Part shown: in pieces, positions 1 to 12,400 of the stretch
Position numbering within the stretch: the first letter of the stretch is position 1
Layout: each line of letters opens with the position of its first letter
The notes under the pieces: model-generated
The model's input: the letters and a program-made list of their open reading frames with translations, nothing else
Databases searched by the model: none
Told to the model about the DNA's origin: nothing
Made by a program: the position numbers and the translations under genes
From: Antedon mediterranea
Taxonomy: Eukaryota; Echinodermata; Crinoidea; Comatulida; Antedonidae
Direction: 5' to 3'
Length of the DNA: 60,000 nucleotides
Assembly: GCF_964355755.1 (NCBI RefSeq)
Contig: NC_092671.1
Location: 35,669,304 to 35,729,303, forward strand

Positions 1-303
1 AGGTTATTTTGTAGTTTTAATATAGATAATTACTTCCATGGAAAAAAAAAGAAAATAAATAAAGTTTTCACATTTTACTTAAATTACAAAATAAATGGTT
101 AAATTCAACAAAAACAATTTGACATATTTTTCTTTAAATTACAGATTTTTCAGGTAAATATATTTTTTTTCGATCCAATTTTTGGTCAAAGTGAATAACT
201 ACTGTATTATGTGAAATTAAAATAACATATTCAACAACAAACAATTTAAGCAAACATTTTCAGGGGGACAATATATATTTAATTTTTTTATTTTATTTTG
301 CAG
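1..303 (+). other. 3' end of an upstream ZRANB3 intron
   Basis: No coding exon is seen here. The Asp-Glu that normally precede MGLGK must come from an exon left of the window, since the sequence before 304 ends in a pyrimidine/T-rich tract and CAG acceptor (301-303). Positions about 20-290 are a copy of a dispersed repeat that recurs at 9470-9700 and 17690-17990, so the acceptor sits at or next to the edge of repeat-derived sequence. Confidence 0.75.
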
Positions 304-482
304 ATGGGGCTTGGTAAAACATTACAAGCTTTGTCAGTTGCATACTGCTACAAGGAAGAATGGCCACTTCTGATAATTGTACCATCGTCACTGCGTTATC
401 CATGGATTGAGGAACTTGAAAAATGGTTTCCAAACATACAACCTGGAGATGTACATCTGGTTAACAGTGGCACAGATGTTGG
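304..482 (+). CDS. ZRANB3: ZRANB3 exon a: Walker A and motif Ia
   Basis: The exon encodes the P-loop MGLGKT, with the catalytic Lys at the fifth codon, then LQALSVAYCYKEEWPLL, the motif Ia region VPSSLRYPW and EELEKW. This is the ATP-binding half of RecA-like lobe 1. In human ZRANB3 the matching Lys is K65. The acceptor is TTTTGCAG at 296-303. The donor is GTATGT at 483, leaving two bases (GG) of a split codon (phase 2). That codon joins to the A at 10981 to give Gly, after which the text continues AISTCKV, in register with the family. A reading frame runs on into the intron for about 28 codons before a stop at 565-567, which is a read-through shadow. The initiating Met is not here: the ATG at 298 is not an authentic start. 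Confidence 0.9.
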
Positions 483-3400
483 GTATGTAAATGACAGCCT
501 TGGTTTGTTCTTGATGTTATGTTTGATTGTATATTATTATTTTTGTATAAATCCAAAGGCAAACTAGAAAGCCACTCCGAGAGTGCATACCTCCGCCTAC
601 TGTACAATTCTCCTACATAAGATTTCTCCGGTTAAAAAAAAAAAATAAATTTGTGTGTGTCTTAATGCTGTTTGTGATTGAGGCTAATTTCACTACAAGC
701 ATGTGTATGCGATTTTGGTGTAATGGTTTGTAACAAGCCTTTCAAATAGCTTCAGTTGACTAACAATAGAACAGCAACGCGAAAATCAAACGAGTGAATT
801 TGAAAAGAAATAGGTTTTTTAAACTACTAGCATAAAAAAACGTGCACATTAAATCAAATTATGTTTTAAAATTACAAATCACAAATTATAACTCTTGCCT
901 CTTGTACAAAGAGTGGAGTAGTAGTTCTCGAGAAAATGCAATTTCAGTTTACTTGTTACTTTAAGACTGCTCGCCGGCTTTTGAAAAATTCTGTCCTATC
1001 TTTTAACACTGGCAGGTCTGAAACGTATACTAAAAAGTGGTCCAGAATTGGGACCATGGTCACAAATGGTCCCAAAATTTAATGGAATGGTCCTTGACCA
1101 CATATCTATCTGTATATTCATTTTGGTAAAGATCTTGTAATTACTTTTTGAGTAATCCTGCTAACAAACAAACAAACAAACACACGCTACCGATTACATA
1201 CCTCCTTGGCGGAGGTAAATTACTGAAAAAATGACAATGCTGTGGGTATCAGTGGCTGGATCTCAATGGAGATACAAAAAAAAGCGAAAAGCTAAATCAA
1301 AACGATAAAGTAAAACAGCCAGAAAAATTAGCAGAGCTTTCGGGCAACACTAGCCCTTCATGCAAGTGAAGGAATTATTATAATAATAATAATACATGTT
1401 TAATATGAAAATGATTTTCCACATCCTAAATTTAATTTCGAATAGATGACACTTCATGATATTTTAGGTATTGATAACCTAAGGGCAGAATCCAATTTGT
1501 TACAAATAGGAACTGGATGTCAAAATTCTATATTTTTTCTAATAAAAAAATTGTGTTTTTATTTTATTGCAGTTGAAATAGAATCAGAATTATCATGAAT
1601 AGATTCTGTAGGAATACTATATGTAAAGTAAAATGCACAGTAGTATAGGTCAATAACTCTTCTAATGTCTCTAACCCCCGTTGTACAATGACTCAAGGCT
1701 GGATACATTAATTGTTATACCTCTGCCATTTTAAATGCGTGTGTTATATGATATTAGACAATTTTGTCTGTTTAAATTTCTCAAATCACCACCGGAATTA
1801 AGCCTACAAATGTCAAATGTTCTAGGGGTGTACTTTTGCATGTATCGATGTAGACATATATTGCCACTAAGGGAAAACAAAATGGCTTTAAATTCTAACA
1901 ATATCTTAATATCTCATGGTCTGCCAAATGTGATCAATGTGAATAAATTGGAAATGGATATTTTTATATTGTAGAAATGCATTTTGCTAAATGGATGTAT
2001 AGTGACATTTAAGGTTTTTCACAAAATTGCAATTTTGTTAAATTTGAAACACTTATGGAACAGTTAGCATTATAATTATCATCATTCATCATTGCTGTAT
2101 ATGGAATTACTGACAGTGTTTTGACATTGATATGTGGTAATAGAACATCATTCAAAATTATCTTGTTGCCATGGTCTACATTTTAGGGGTTTAAAACAAA
2201 ATCTATTTAAATTGTTTCTTTATTTCATTTATTCATATTACCATAAAACTTTATTTTATTTTTCCTTATATTCATAATTAAAAGAAGTATAATATTTAAT
2301 TCCTTATTCACCTTTATATTAAAATATCCAAAAAGTTTTTCCAAACCAATTTTTGTACAGTAGTTTCTATCTGTATATAATTCTTTATCTTTCTTCGTTA
2401 AACCATTCATGAATACAGTATGTACGTGTGCGACGTTTCGACTTGGTAGTTTGTTAAGTCAGGTTAACTTTTGCTAAAAATAAAACCAGTTTCTCATTTG
2501 ATTGGTGTAATGTTGTCCTTCACCTGAGTGTAGTCAAATTTTCACACCAATCATCTACCTTCTGAGGTGAGGTAAAATTATTTTGCAAGATCCTATGTTC
2601 TGTTGGGTAGCCGAGTATTTAATCAATTAATTTGGAAGTGTACAACTTAAAAAGGAGTTGGGTAACCGAGTGGTTAGGACACTTGGTTGTCATACAGAGA
2701 GACCTGGGTTCAACTTCCAGTCTACTCAGCTGTATATGAGTACTTGGTTGAAAATACTAGGGAGAAAAGGGTGGCGTGGAAAGGAACTGACCACCCTAAC
2801 ACATAATGTGGAGGCTTAGTACAGTGATCTCCTAATAGCTCATTTCCCTACGTTCAAAATGAACACAGGAATCAATTTTACCTTTTACCTATGTTTAGAC
2901 GACAAACGACAATAGGTCTTTTTGTAGAAAATCAAGAGATTCCATGATTTCCTGAATTTGAATTTGAGGAATTAAATTGTAATTGATTCTTATACAAAAT
3001 GCTTGAAAATCAATAATATTGACATAATTGACAGTAATAAATATCTTGAATGAATTGTGAATGTTTGCATTATATTATCTTAATTGTGTGTGCATTATGT
3101 TGTTTCAGTCATAATTTAGTTAAGAGCAGAAATTATATCCATTGTACACAAATAATAATATTGACATTTGACAGTAATAAATATCCTGAATGAATTGTGA
3201 AAGTAATTTCATTTATATATTAAATATTATCTTTATTGTGTGTGCATTATGTTGTTGCAGTCATAATTTAGTTAAGAGCAGAAATTACATTCATTGTACA
3301 CAAGATTCATACAAACTGCAGAGCCTCAATGACATATAACCTTTTATCATTCACCTAATACTCTTCACACCATGTAATTGAACAATACTTTAGTGGAAAG

Positions 3401-6400
3401 AGGGAATTGGTATTCCGCTATAGATGGAAAAATAAATAAAAAAAATGTTTTATTATTATTAGTATTTATATTGCTTTCAATAGCATGGCACATACTTAAT
3501 TACTTTACAAGGTCATAACTGTATGGATTTATCCGCAATTTTAAATAATTTCCTTTTATTAAGTACTTTGACTTTAATTAAATTGACTTTGACTGATGAC
3601 ATGAGTTAAAAACATAGACTACTGAAATTACTAAAAATATACTTGATATTGAACTTTGAATGTTTCATTTTATTATTTATATACAGTAAACTTGTATGTA
3701 AAATGTAGGAATATGTGTTCACTCGTCCTTCAGATGGGATGTAAAGTCGTTGTTCCTATGTACATATTGCTGATTTGGTAGGCGTTGCACTGCTTGCTGC
3801 CGTGGGTCCGTGGAGGGCCTAATCCGAATTTCCTCAGTTTCCAGTTAAGCTTAAGGACCAGTATAAAAACATTTAACATACTGTATTCACAGTTATTCAA
3901 GTGCGATTGGTGAATATGACTTCTAAATTCTTGACAACACCCCTCTAACTAACATACAGAACTCGGGGCATCAACTCAGTAATCATGGATGATTGTAAAT
4001 GGGGTTAAACAACTGATTAGTGTCACTGAATGGAAGAATTCTTCCCTCTGTACTGATCAACTTTAGGAATAAGAAAAAGGACAAATAAGCTTGCAATCAT
4101 TGTAGGACATATTGATAAAAAATACCACCCCAACACACTAGTGCAGTTCAATTTTAGAATGCAACATTGTCAGTGTACAGCAAGTGTAAAAGTTTATTTA
4201 CACTATCACACTAACAAAAAGTTTGATATGTCCAAATAATGTGTGATGCCCAAATATGTGTACAGCCACATCAAAACCAGGCGCTTGTCGCTAGATAGGG
4301 ATTTGTGTAAAATGCATTTGAATGTGTGAAACTCATATTTTGACCATTTTGTTTTTTTACCATTATCTGATAGGAAATTTACCGTAGATTTCAAAAATAT
4401 ATATCTTATTAACTAATTCAAATGGAAAGGTGGTAAAAATTACATAAATCTGAGCCTCTATCCTCGTGTTTCGATTGAAAGAACGTGGTAATTCGTTATA
4501 AAAAAGCAGTTATTTTCGTCATTCCTACTCCGTAATTTTGTAGATAACCCCTGAAAGCTTGGTATCATTCGATAGGTATTTTGTTCATGAATCTAAAAAT
4601 AAATGAGTGATGTCACAGATTGTACGATATAGACCAATAAAAACCGATTTTATAGAACCCTTTAGTGTAAACAAAAACGGCCTTGTTGCTACGAACACGC
4701 TGAAAGAAGCGATGTGATTGGTTTAATTTTGTCACATGACCCATCCAGCATGGAAAATTCCAGGTCAACAAAATCTTATCGCTAGTACACGCTTGTCGAG
4801 AAAAATATATTTTTTATAGTTCATCTAAGTACTGTACACATTAATACTAAAGTGACGTGTACTGACTCAGACTTGATAACAATAAGTTATAACATACTAA
4901 AGTAAAGGGCCTAGCTAAGTTATTTATCGTAAGAGTTGATATTAGCAATGTAACTCTCAATCCACTGGCACTAGGCCTAGCTAGGTACAGTAGGCTAGAC
5001 CTGGCTCTACTAGGCCTAGTACTATAAGCCTAGACTAGGCGGAGATCCGCCTAGGCCTACTACTACGCTGGGCTACTAGCCTAGATAGGCTGCATGGCAT
5101 AGTAGGCCTAGCTAGCTAGTAATAATAATAGTAATAACAACAACAAGGGGTGTCACGAAACCTCAGACCACGAAAGCTCAGACCCCCTAAGACCTAAGAT
5201 CACGAAAGCTAAGACCCAACACCTAAGATTACAAATACTAAGATATACTACAGCTTAAAAACAATACTTGTTTATCCATACATAATTTTAAACACAGTAG
5301 GTTTCATTTATTACCATAAATATAATTTAATACTACCGCAAAACATAGATAAACTCACATTATTTTCGCCCGTTGAGTAAATGTATATTTTTTCTTTACA
5401 ACAAACAAACTTGACGGGTTGTTTGTTGGTATATATTTACTCCATTGTGTTGGTTCAGAGGATGTTTTTCTTACGCACCTGCCTTTCTTGTATTTTGACT
5501 CCAAATTTGTTGACTAACTTTATCCTGAACACCACACTTTAAAATTAGGACTTATAAGTACTTTCAGAAGGAGAAACACATAATAACAAATAAATAAAAC
5601 CTTTAAATTGATGATTTTACAGATGTGTTTCTTTGTACTGTATACTGTAATGACAATGTAACTCCTCGAGCTCCCCATGCTCAATGTTTTTGTTTCTATG
5701 GAGCGCCAAAAGAGCAACAATAATAGTACAAGTATAAAAACAGAAAGAAAACGAAACAAAAAAACTTATCATGATTTTTGAATTAAAATTTATTTGCCAG
5801 TATTTATTTCTTCGTACTTGCATGATTATACTATTATCATTACAATTTTAATTTTACATTGTTCCATCCACACTGTAGATGGACTCCACAGAGTTTTCAG
5901 CCCTCTATATAATTTTCGCTCTTTTGACGTTCCATAGAAACAAAAACATTGAACATGGCCCATGGGGTATGGGGTAGGCCTACTGTACTGTAGGCTAGTC
6001 ATTTTGTGTGCGAGAAAAACGTCTGTAAAATCATCAATTTAAAAATGTATTTGTTACTTTTTATGTGATTCTTTTTCATGAAAGTGCCAATTCTAAGGTG
6101 TGGTATTCAGAATAAATGTTGGGAGTTAAAATACAAGGCAGGTGCGAAAGATAAATATTTGTAATCTTAGGTGTTGGGTCTTAGCTTTCGTGATCTTAGG
6201 TCTTAGGGGGTCTGAGCTTTCGTGGTCTGAGCTTTCGTGACACCCCAACAACAAGGCCTAGCCCAATTAAAATAAGATAGAGTTTTCTCTCTATAGTATA
6301 ATAAGCCTCCTGGAAGGCTTTACTTACTAGGCCTAGGCCTACTGCTGGGCTATTTTATTTATTTCAATTTGGTTAAATTTCATTTGCTTAAAAATTGCCA

Positions 6401-9400
6401 ATGATGGGTTGGGTGTGTGGGGAGTGTGTGCAAAACATAAACCGTAAAAACCAGAAAACCAGTACAACTACAATACAAATCCCTCACAAATAAAATACTG
6501 GTACCTTGGCTAAATTTCATGTTATTCATCATGCTTAAAAACATTGTTCAAGCTAACAGGTGTGTCTATCTGTCATGATCAGGCCAGGTGCTGGTTCAAC
6601 AATAGACGTATTACATAACTTTAACAACATTAAAATCCAGTACAATACAAATCCCTCACAAATAAAATACTGGTACCTTGGCTAAATTTCACGTTATTCA
6701 TCATGCTTAAAAACATTGTTCAAGCTAACGGGTGTGGCTATCTGTTATGGTGCTGGTTCAACAATAGAATACATAACATTGTTTGAAGGTTTGCATGGCG
6801 AAATCAAATGTTGATATAAAGTTTGCGGTACACCACGTATATTAAGTCTGAAAAGAACTGTTGAGTTTCTCTTACATACATAACATTAACACTAAAAACC
6901 AGTACAATACAAATCACTCACAAATAAAATACTGGTAATTGAATTTTGCCGACCAGAAACGAGGGACATTGTGTGCCCTGCGCCATTTTGAACAAAAAGC
7001 AGATAAAATAAAGTAAAAAGAGAAATAAAATTGAATAAAGTTCATTAATAAAATGTTTGCTGTTTTTTTAAAATTTGTTTAGAACTAATAATAAGCTAAG
7101 GCAATCTTCCTGAATACCTACTAGTAGGCCTACTGTATTATTCTTACACTACACTATTATAAATGAATTTGACAGATTTTACGTAAATTAGTGGTACTTT
7201 GTAATCGTCATAATTAACTATGATAACCACCTCGGATTTTGATGAAATTTTCATGAATATCAGAAAACACTATATTGAATAAGTGTGCCAAATTTCAGAA
7301 TGATTGTTTATCTAGAAGGTAGTGTTGCTAAGGTGTTAATTGTTCAATCTGTAACAGCATGGGGCAACTTCCTGTCTGATTTGTCATTAAACTTTGACTG
7401 TTAATTACTCAGTAATTACAAATAAATTGTAGTATAAATGCTATATACATTTATTGCCATAACTCTGGGAATATTTGCTTGATTTAAATGATCCAAACAC
7501 CATTTTGAAGGATATATTGTGAGGAATACCATTATAGTATCAACTAAAAAAATATATATTTCACCAAGTGCCTGGTTTTGATGTGGCTGTACACATATGG
7601 TAGTAAATATGCTCAATTATGGTAGTGTCCATATATGGGCACATCACATTTTTTTGTAACATAAAGTTTTAATTCATCGTCTCACAACTTGTAAATAGAA
7701 CTATAGCCTAGTTCAACTTGGTGTTTCTATAATGAATAAATCGCGTAAAATGTTATATTCCATAGCAATCTACTGTATGAGCTGCATCTCCCGATTAATT
7801 TTAGCTTTTTAGTTATAGATGAATTAGTTTTTTTCGTGATATGCAATATGTACATTACTATGAAATTGAGGAAAAGGAAGGTTAATAGGAATACCCATAT
7901 TTCCATGATTGAAATTTCAAGTCATGTGCATTAATTTGATTTCAATTGCTAATTAAATTTACATAAGTAATTTTGAATAAGAAATAAATGAATTTAATAA
8001 ATAAATTAATCAATACGGTGAAAAAACGCTTTGATTAATGTTTTATATGTAAATTGAAAATTGTTTTAATGAGAAATCAAAATGGTAGGAATCATGTCTA
8101 CACTATCAAAATGAAAATGTGCCCATATATGGATATGATGATGTCATATCACTACCATATTTGGGTATATCACTACAATATTTGGACACATCACACTTTT
8201 TTTGTAAAAACAGTTTGATAGTTTAGACAGAGCTTTTAAACAGCAAAGTGATAGTCTTTCTACATGGTGGCTCGCTTTTTGAGCTATGATTGTATCTTGC
8301 CTTGCCTTCTGTAATATTATTAAACTATAGAGGGCAGTACTATGAATTTTAAAATGTTAGATGCATTTTTCCTTTAAACAAAATTTCTGTTTTATTTTTT
8401 TGACTTATCTCGAATAGTTAGGCCTTTTCACTTGCAACCTGATGTTTTCCAAAATGTCATTTTTTTCATGCCATCAACAATAAGACATTCCATTGAGCAT
8501 CCCTATTGGATAATGGTATCTTCTGCAAACTGTGCTAGCCATTCCACTTTCCAGCATCATCATTTCTTTGTAACTCCATTGCAGCAGTCATAGACTACCA
8601 ACGTCATAGACTTCCAGTGCGGGTGTTAGTGTCATAGGCAGGATGCAGAAGACAAAACAAATTAATATACATTTTTAAGAAAAATTTATTGCTGAGATGA
8701 CATGCAACTGGTTTATTGTTATTTGCTTGTTTTACTTGCACAAAAGTGTACTAGAGATTACCAATGTAAGATTCAAGGTTCAAGAAATTTTATTGGTCCA
8801 CTTCAAAATTGAAATTCGTTTTGCTTGGCATAATTAAGACAATAAAACAACAGAGAAAAATACTTCAAATTGCAAAAGGCAATGTTAAAATAATGTTAAA
8901 AATACTGTTAAAATGATTAAAATTTAATTTCTAGACATCGTTATGATACTACTAGAGACAATACAATTATCATGCTTCAGTTAATTACTAACCATATAAT
9001 TATAGAGGGCACTATTGTACACAATTTTAGTTTAGACAACTTGGCAGCATGCCATATTGTACCGGTCATTAGAATGGCAGTTAAAAAGTAAAAGTGAGTG
9101 GCCGAGCGGTTAAGACAGTGGAACCGTAATTATGTAGCCATAACATCGGCAGGGGTTCGAGGCTCACTCACTCTATGGTTCTGGTGGTAGAACGAGTCTT
9201 CTCGGATAAGGACTATAAACTAACCGTAGGTCCAGTGTACACATCTAGCTTGTGTGCACTTTAAATAATCTAGTACATCTTTCGAGACGAGTAGGGGGTT
9301 ATAACTGGGCCCTCTGGGAGACCAGTCTTTGACTGAAGAGGTTACCCAGTATAAATATATATTTCAATTCAATCAATCAATTATTATGTTTCTAGTGAAT

Positions 9401-12400
9401 ACAAATTCAACAATGTATTGTGCTCCAAAAACTTGGAAAATAAATAAAATTAATCGCTTATAAAAAGAAAAAATAACCAGTTAAATTCAACCAAAAACCT
9501 ATTGACTTCAAGTCAATTTGACTATTTTTTGCTTAAATTACATTTTTTTCAGGTAAATAATTTTTTTTCCAATCCAATTTTTGGTCACTATTATGTGAAA
9601 TTAAAATGGCATGTATTCAACAAAAATATAAAAAAACATAAATTTTTCAGGGTGACAATATTTCTTTAACAATTTAAATAAATACTTTGTTGGTTTTTTT
9701 GTGTCTACTATAGACCTATGTATACTTATAGTTTTGTTACTTTTTTAATATGAAGTTTTTTTACAGTTTTGTGTATATCAAAATATATAAATGTTTTCAT
9801 TAACACTTCTATCTATTTAAACAAACCAAAAAAAAAAAAAACCAATTGCTGCAACCCAACCTAAAAATAAAGAGAAAACAAATTATCAACAATACTGTGT
9901 TATTTGAAATAATAATCATTTGCGTTTATATATATTTACAATAGAAATTAAACCTACCCTACTTTTAGTAATTGCACAAATATTAAACAAATTGATGGAC
10001 TCCAAATCAATCATCGTCCCCTTAAGCTACGATTATCCGCTATGAGAGCCAGCTTTATACAAAACCGTTGACAATATGAGTTAGACCCAAAAGATTTGAG
10101 TAAATTGTTCAGGGAAATCCATGTATAGTAATTAAACTTTGCCATTATATGATAAAACCTTTCAATTTTTAGAAATTTTAAAAATAATTTTTTTCTTTAT
10201 TGTCCTATTTTTATACAGTACCGTACATTCTTTAAAGCATAATGGATTAACATAAGGCAACTTTGGGAAATCCATGTATAGTAATTAAACTTTGCCATTA
10301 TATGATAAAACCTTTCAATTTTTAGAAATTTTAAAAATAATTTTTTTCTTTATTGTCCTATTTTTATACAGTACCGTACATTCTTTAAAGCATAATGGAT
10401 TAACATAAGGCAACTTATTTCAAAAGAACAATTTCCTCCTCTCATCGTCCACTTTCATTTAAATCCCAATAATCCACACCTTTTTCCAAAATGTCTGATC
10501 CATATGAACTTACTGGATTTCTAAAAAGTTTAATCTCAGAGCAATTTCAGTAAAACCTGAGGAATAATTGTAATTGTTCTTACAGACGTAAGACAATCCT
10601 CCTAATTTCAGGGAGATCAGAGAAATTAATGCTTGGGTAAAATCTTGGTGGTACCTTGTTTGACTAGATTCCTCCATAACTTCTTATCTGCCATTGTGAC
10701 AGCCAGTTCATCTTTCTGCATACCAGTATCCGTCTCTAGTACATCAATGTATGTGAGTGCTGGTCTTCCTTGTTTTGCAAGCCCATGTTTTGACTGCCAC
10801 ATCAGAACATCTGCAATCATCTTTATTGCGAAGACAGTGTCCAGCAAGTCTCCTTCTTGTTATTTTTGGTGTGGCCAAAGAGCCATATGTAATACTTCAT
10901 TATACTGATTTTAAAGTTATGTTATACTTTAAAATAAGAAACACATTTATAAAGTTTATTTTATTCTTTATAAAATATAGAGCAATATCGACTTGTAAAG
11001 TTTGTTTGATTGGTTATGGCTTGATGCGAAATGACAGTAAAACCCTTCTGGAGACGCTTCACAAACAACAATTCCAGGTGATCGTGGTTGATGAGTCACA
11101 CTATTTGAAAAACCTGAAAGCAGCTCGAACCAAAGTTCTTCTGCCATTGCTGAAGAAAGCCAAAAGGCTGTTGCTTTTAACAGGTACTCCAGCATTGGCA
11201 AGACCAGCCGAGGTGTGTGTATTCTCAATCCTTTAAAAGTCAATTGGCAACTTTTCCAATACCAGACAGGTTATCAAAATGTCTGGTTTTCAGAAAGAAT
11301 GTCTGCGATTTCAATTAATCTTTTTGTCATTATTCTGGTTTTGGGAAAGTTTTCATTTTTTAGTGAAGTTTATAGTTTTTAGTAAAGTTTGTTTTTTAGA
11401 CATCAGTATTCTTATTAGACAAAGGCATGCTGCTAAAAATTAAAGTTAACTTTTTGGAAAAAGTGAATCAATTTATTTAGCAGAAAAACTTCAAAATACT
11501 TGAATTTCAATAATTTATGATTATGGACAAAAAATTGATACCGTAGTCAAAAGTTCTTGAAAAAATTGTATGATACACAGATGAGCGGTAACAGTAAGCG
11601 AAATATCATGTAGCTTGTCCAACGTAGAGTCTGTATCTATCCTCAGCGGAAACCGCTCATCCGCTCACCATTTTGTGTAAATGGTCATAAGGAGTAAACA
11701 TAGATTCTATATTACTGTTGTTACTGCTCGTCTGTGTAAATTGGCCTTACGTCTTAGTGAAAAAACAAATTTCAAAAATAGAATAAAAAAGTAGTTACTG
11801 TTCATTGGTATTTATAAGGCAATGACACTTACTGTACTCAGATTAATTTAAACCTAGAACTGAATTTAATTTATTTCCTTTTTAAATTAAAAAGTGTATT
11901 CCATCAAAACGAATGTTCAAATTGTGTTATGAAATTGATGGAAATGAATTTATATATTTATACTAGTTTTTATAAAAGGAAATTACAGAATATTTCTTTT
12001 AAAATTGATATGAAATGAAAAAGAATTGCTTTTTTGAATTCCATCTCTTGTGGACAGATTAAAAGATGATATAATGTAAATTTGATCTCAAAGAAAATAA
12101 GATTCGTTCTCTGTTTTGTAGATTATCATCTTCAAATTGTCTTTGTATATTATAAAAGGAACTTATGTGATTAACATTCATGAATATAGTTTAATTAATT
12201 TGAAATATTTAACCCACAAGTCATTTGATTACTCTCTTGATTCTCATCATTGCTCTATGTAACTCTCCCCTGTTTCTTTCTTTAGAATTTCCAATTATTT
12301 TATCTCCTTTTTTGTCTAGAGGGAAGGGAGTAATGTTAGGTTGCGATTTATAAAGTTGATTAAAATACTATACACTGCTGCCTATAACGACATTTACTGA

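Larger units (their letters stand above)
483..10980 (+). other. 10.5 kb intron, repeat-filled
   Basis: This phase-2 intron lies between Walker A and the DESH-box exon. It carries, in order, a 650-bp dispersed repeat (566-1220), a tRNA-like SINE (2655-2880), a local duplication (3012-3303), an AGGCCTAG-rich patch (4960-5120), a foldback DNA element (5147-6246), duplicated blocks (6459-6938), a MITE (8096-8234), a SINE (9093-9381), a dispersed repeat (9470-9700), a perfect 153-bp tandem duplication (10112-10414) and a LINE C-terminal remnant (10626-10850). In the stretches 1221-2650, 3304-4200 and 6939-8090 I see nothing beyond AT-rich DNA and weak repeat traces. Confidence 0.8.

Noticed and set aside
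298-567. Stand-alone 89-codon ORF beginning MQMGLGK
   Set aside because: The ATG at 298 lies in the intron acceptor. The protein-like part is exon a, and the tail after 482 is intron read-through.
5520-5823. Two overlapping minus-strand ORFs inside the foldback element, hydrophobic
   Set aside because: They lie in inverted non-coding arms, show no transposase motifs, and their counterpart arm is not open.
10633-10908. Plus-strand 91-codon ORF
   Set aside because: It is antisense to the LINE tail encoded on the minus strand, which carries the recognisable motif.
10968-11243. Minus-strand 91-codon ORF over exon b
   Set aside because: It is a shadow of the conserved ZRANB3 exon in the other strand.
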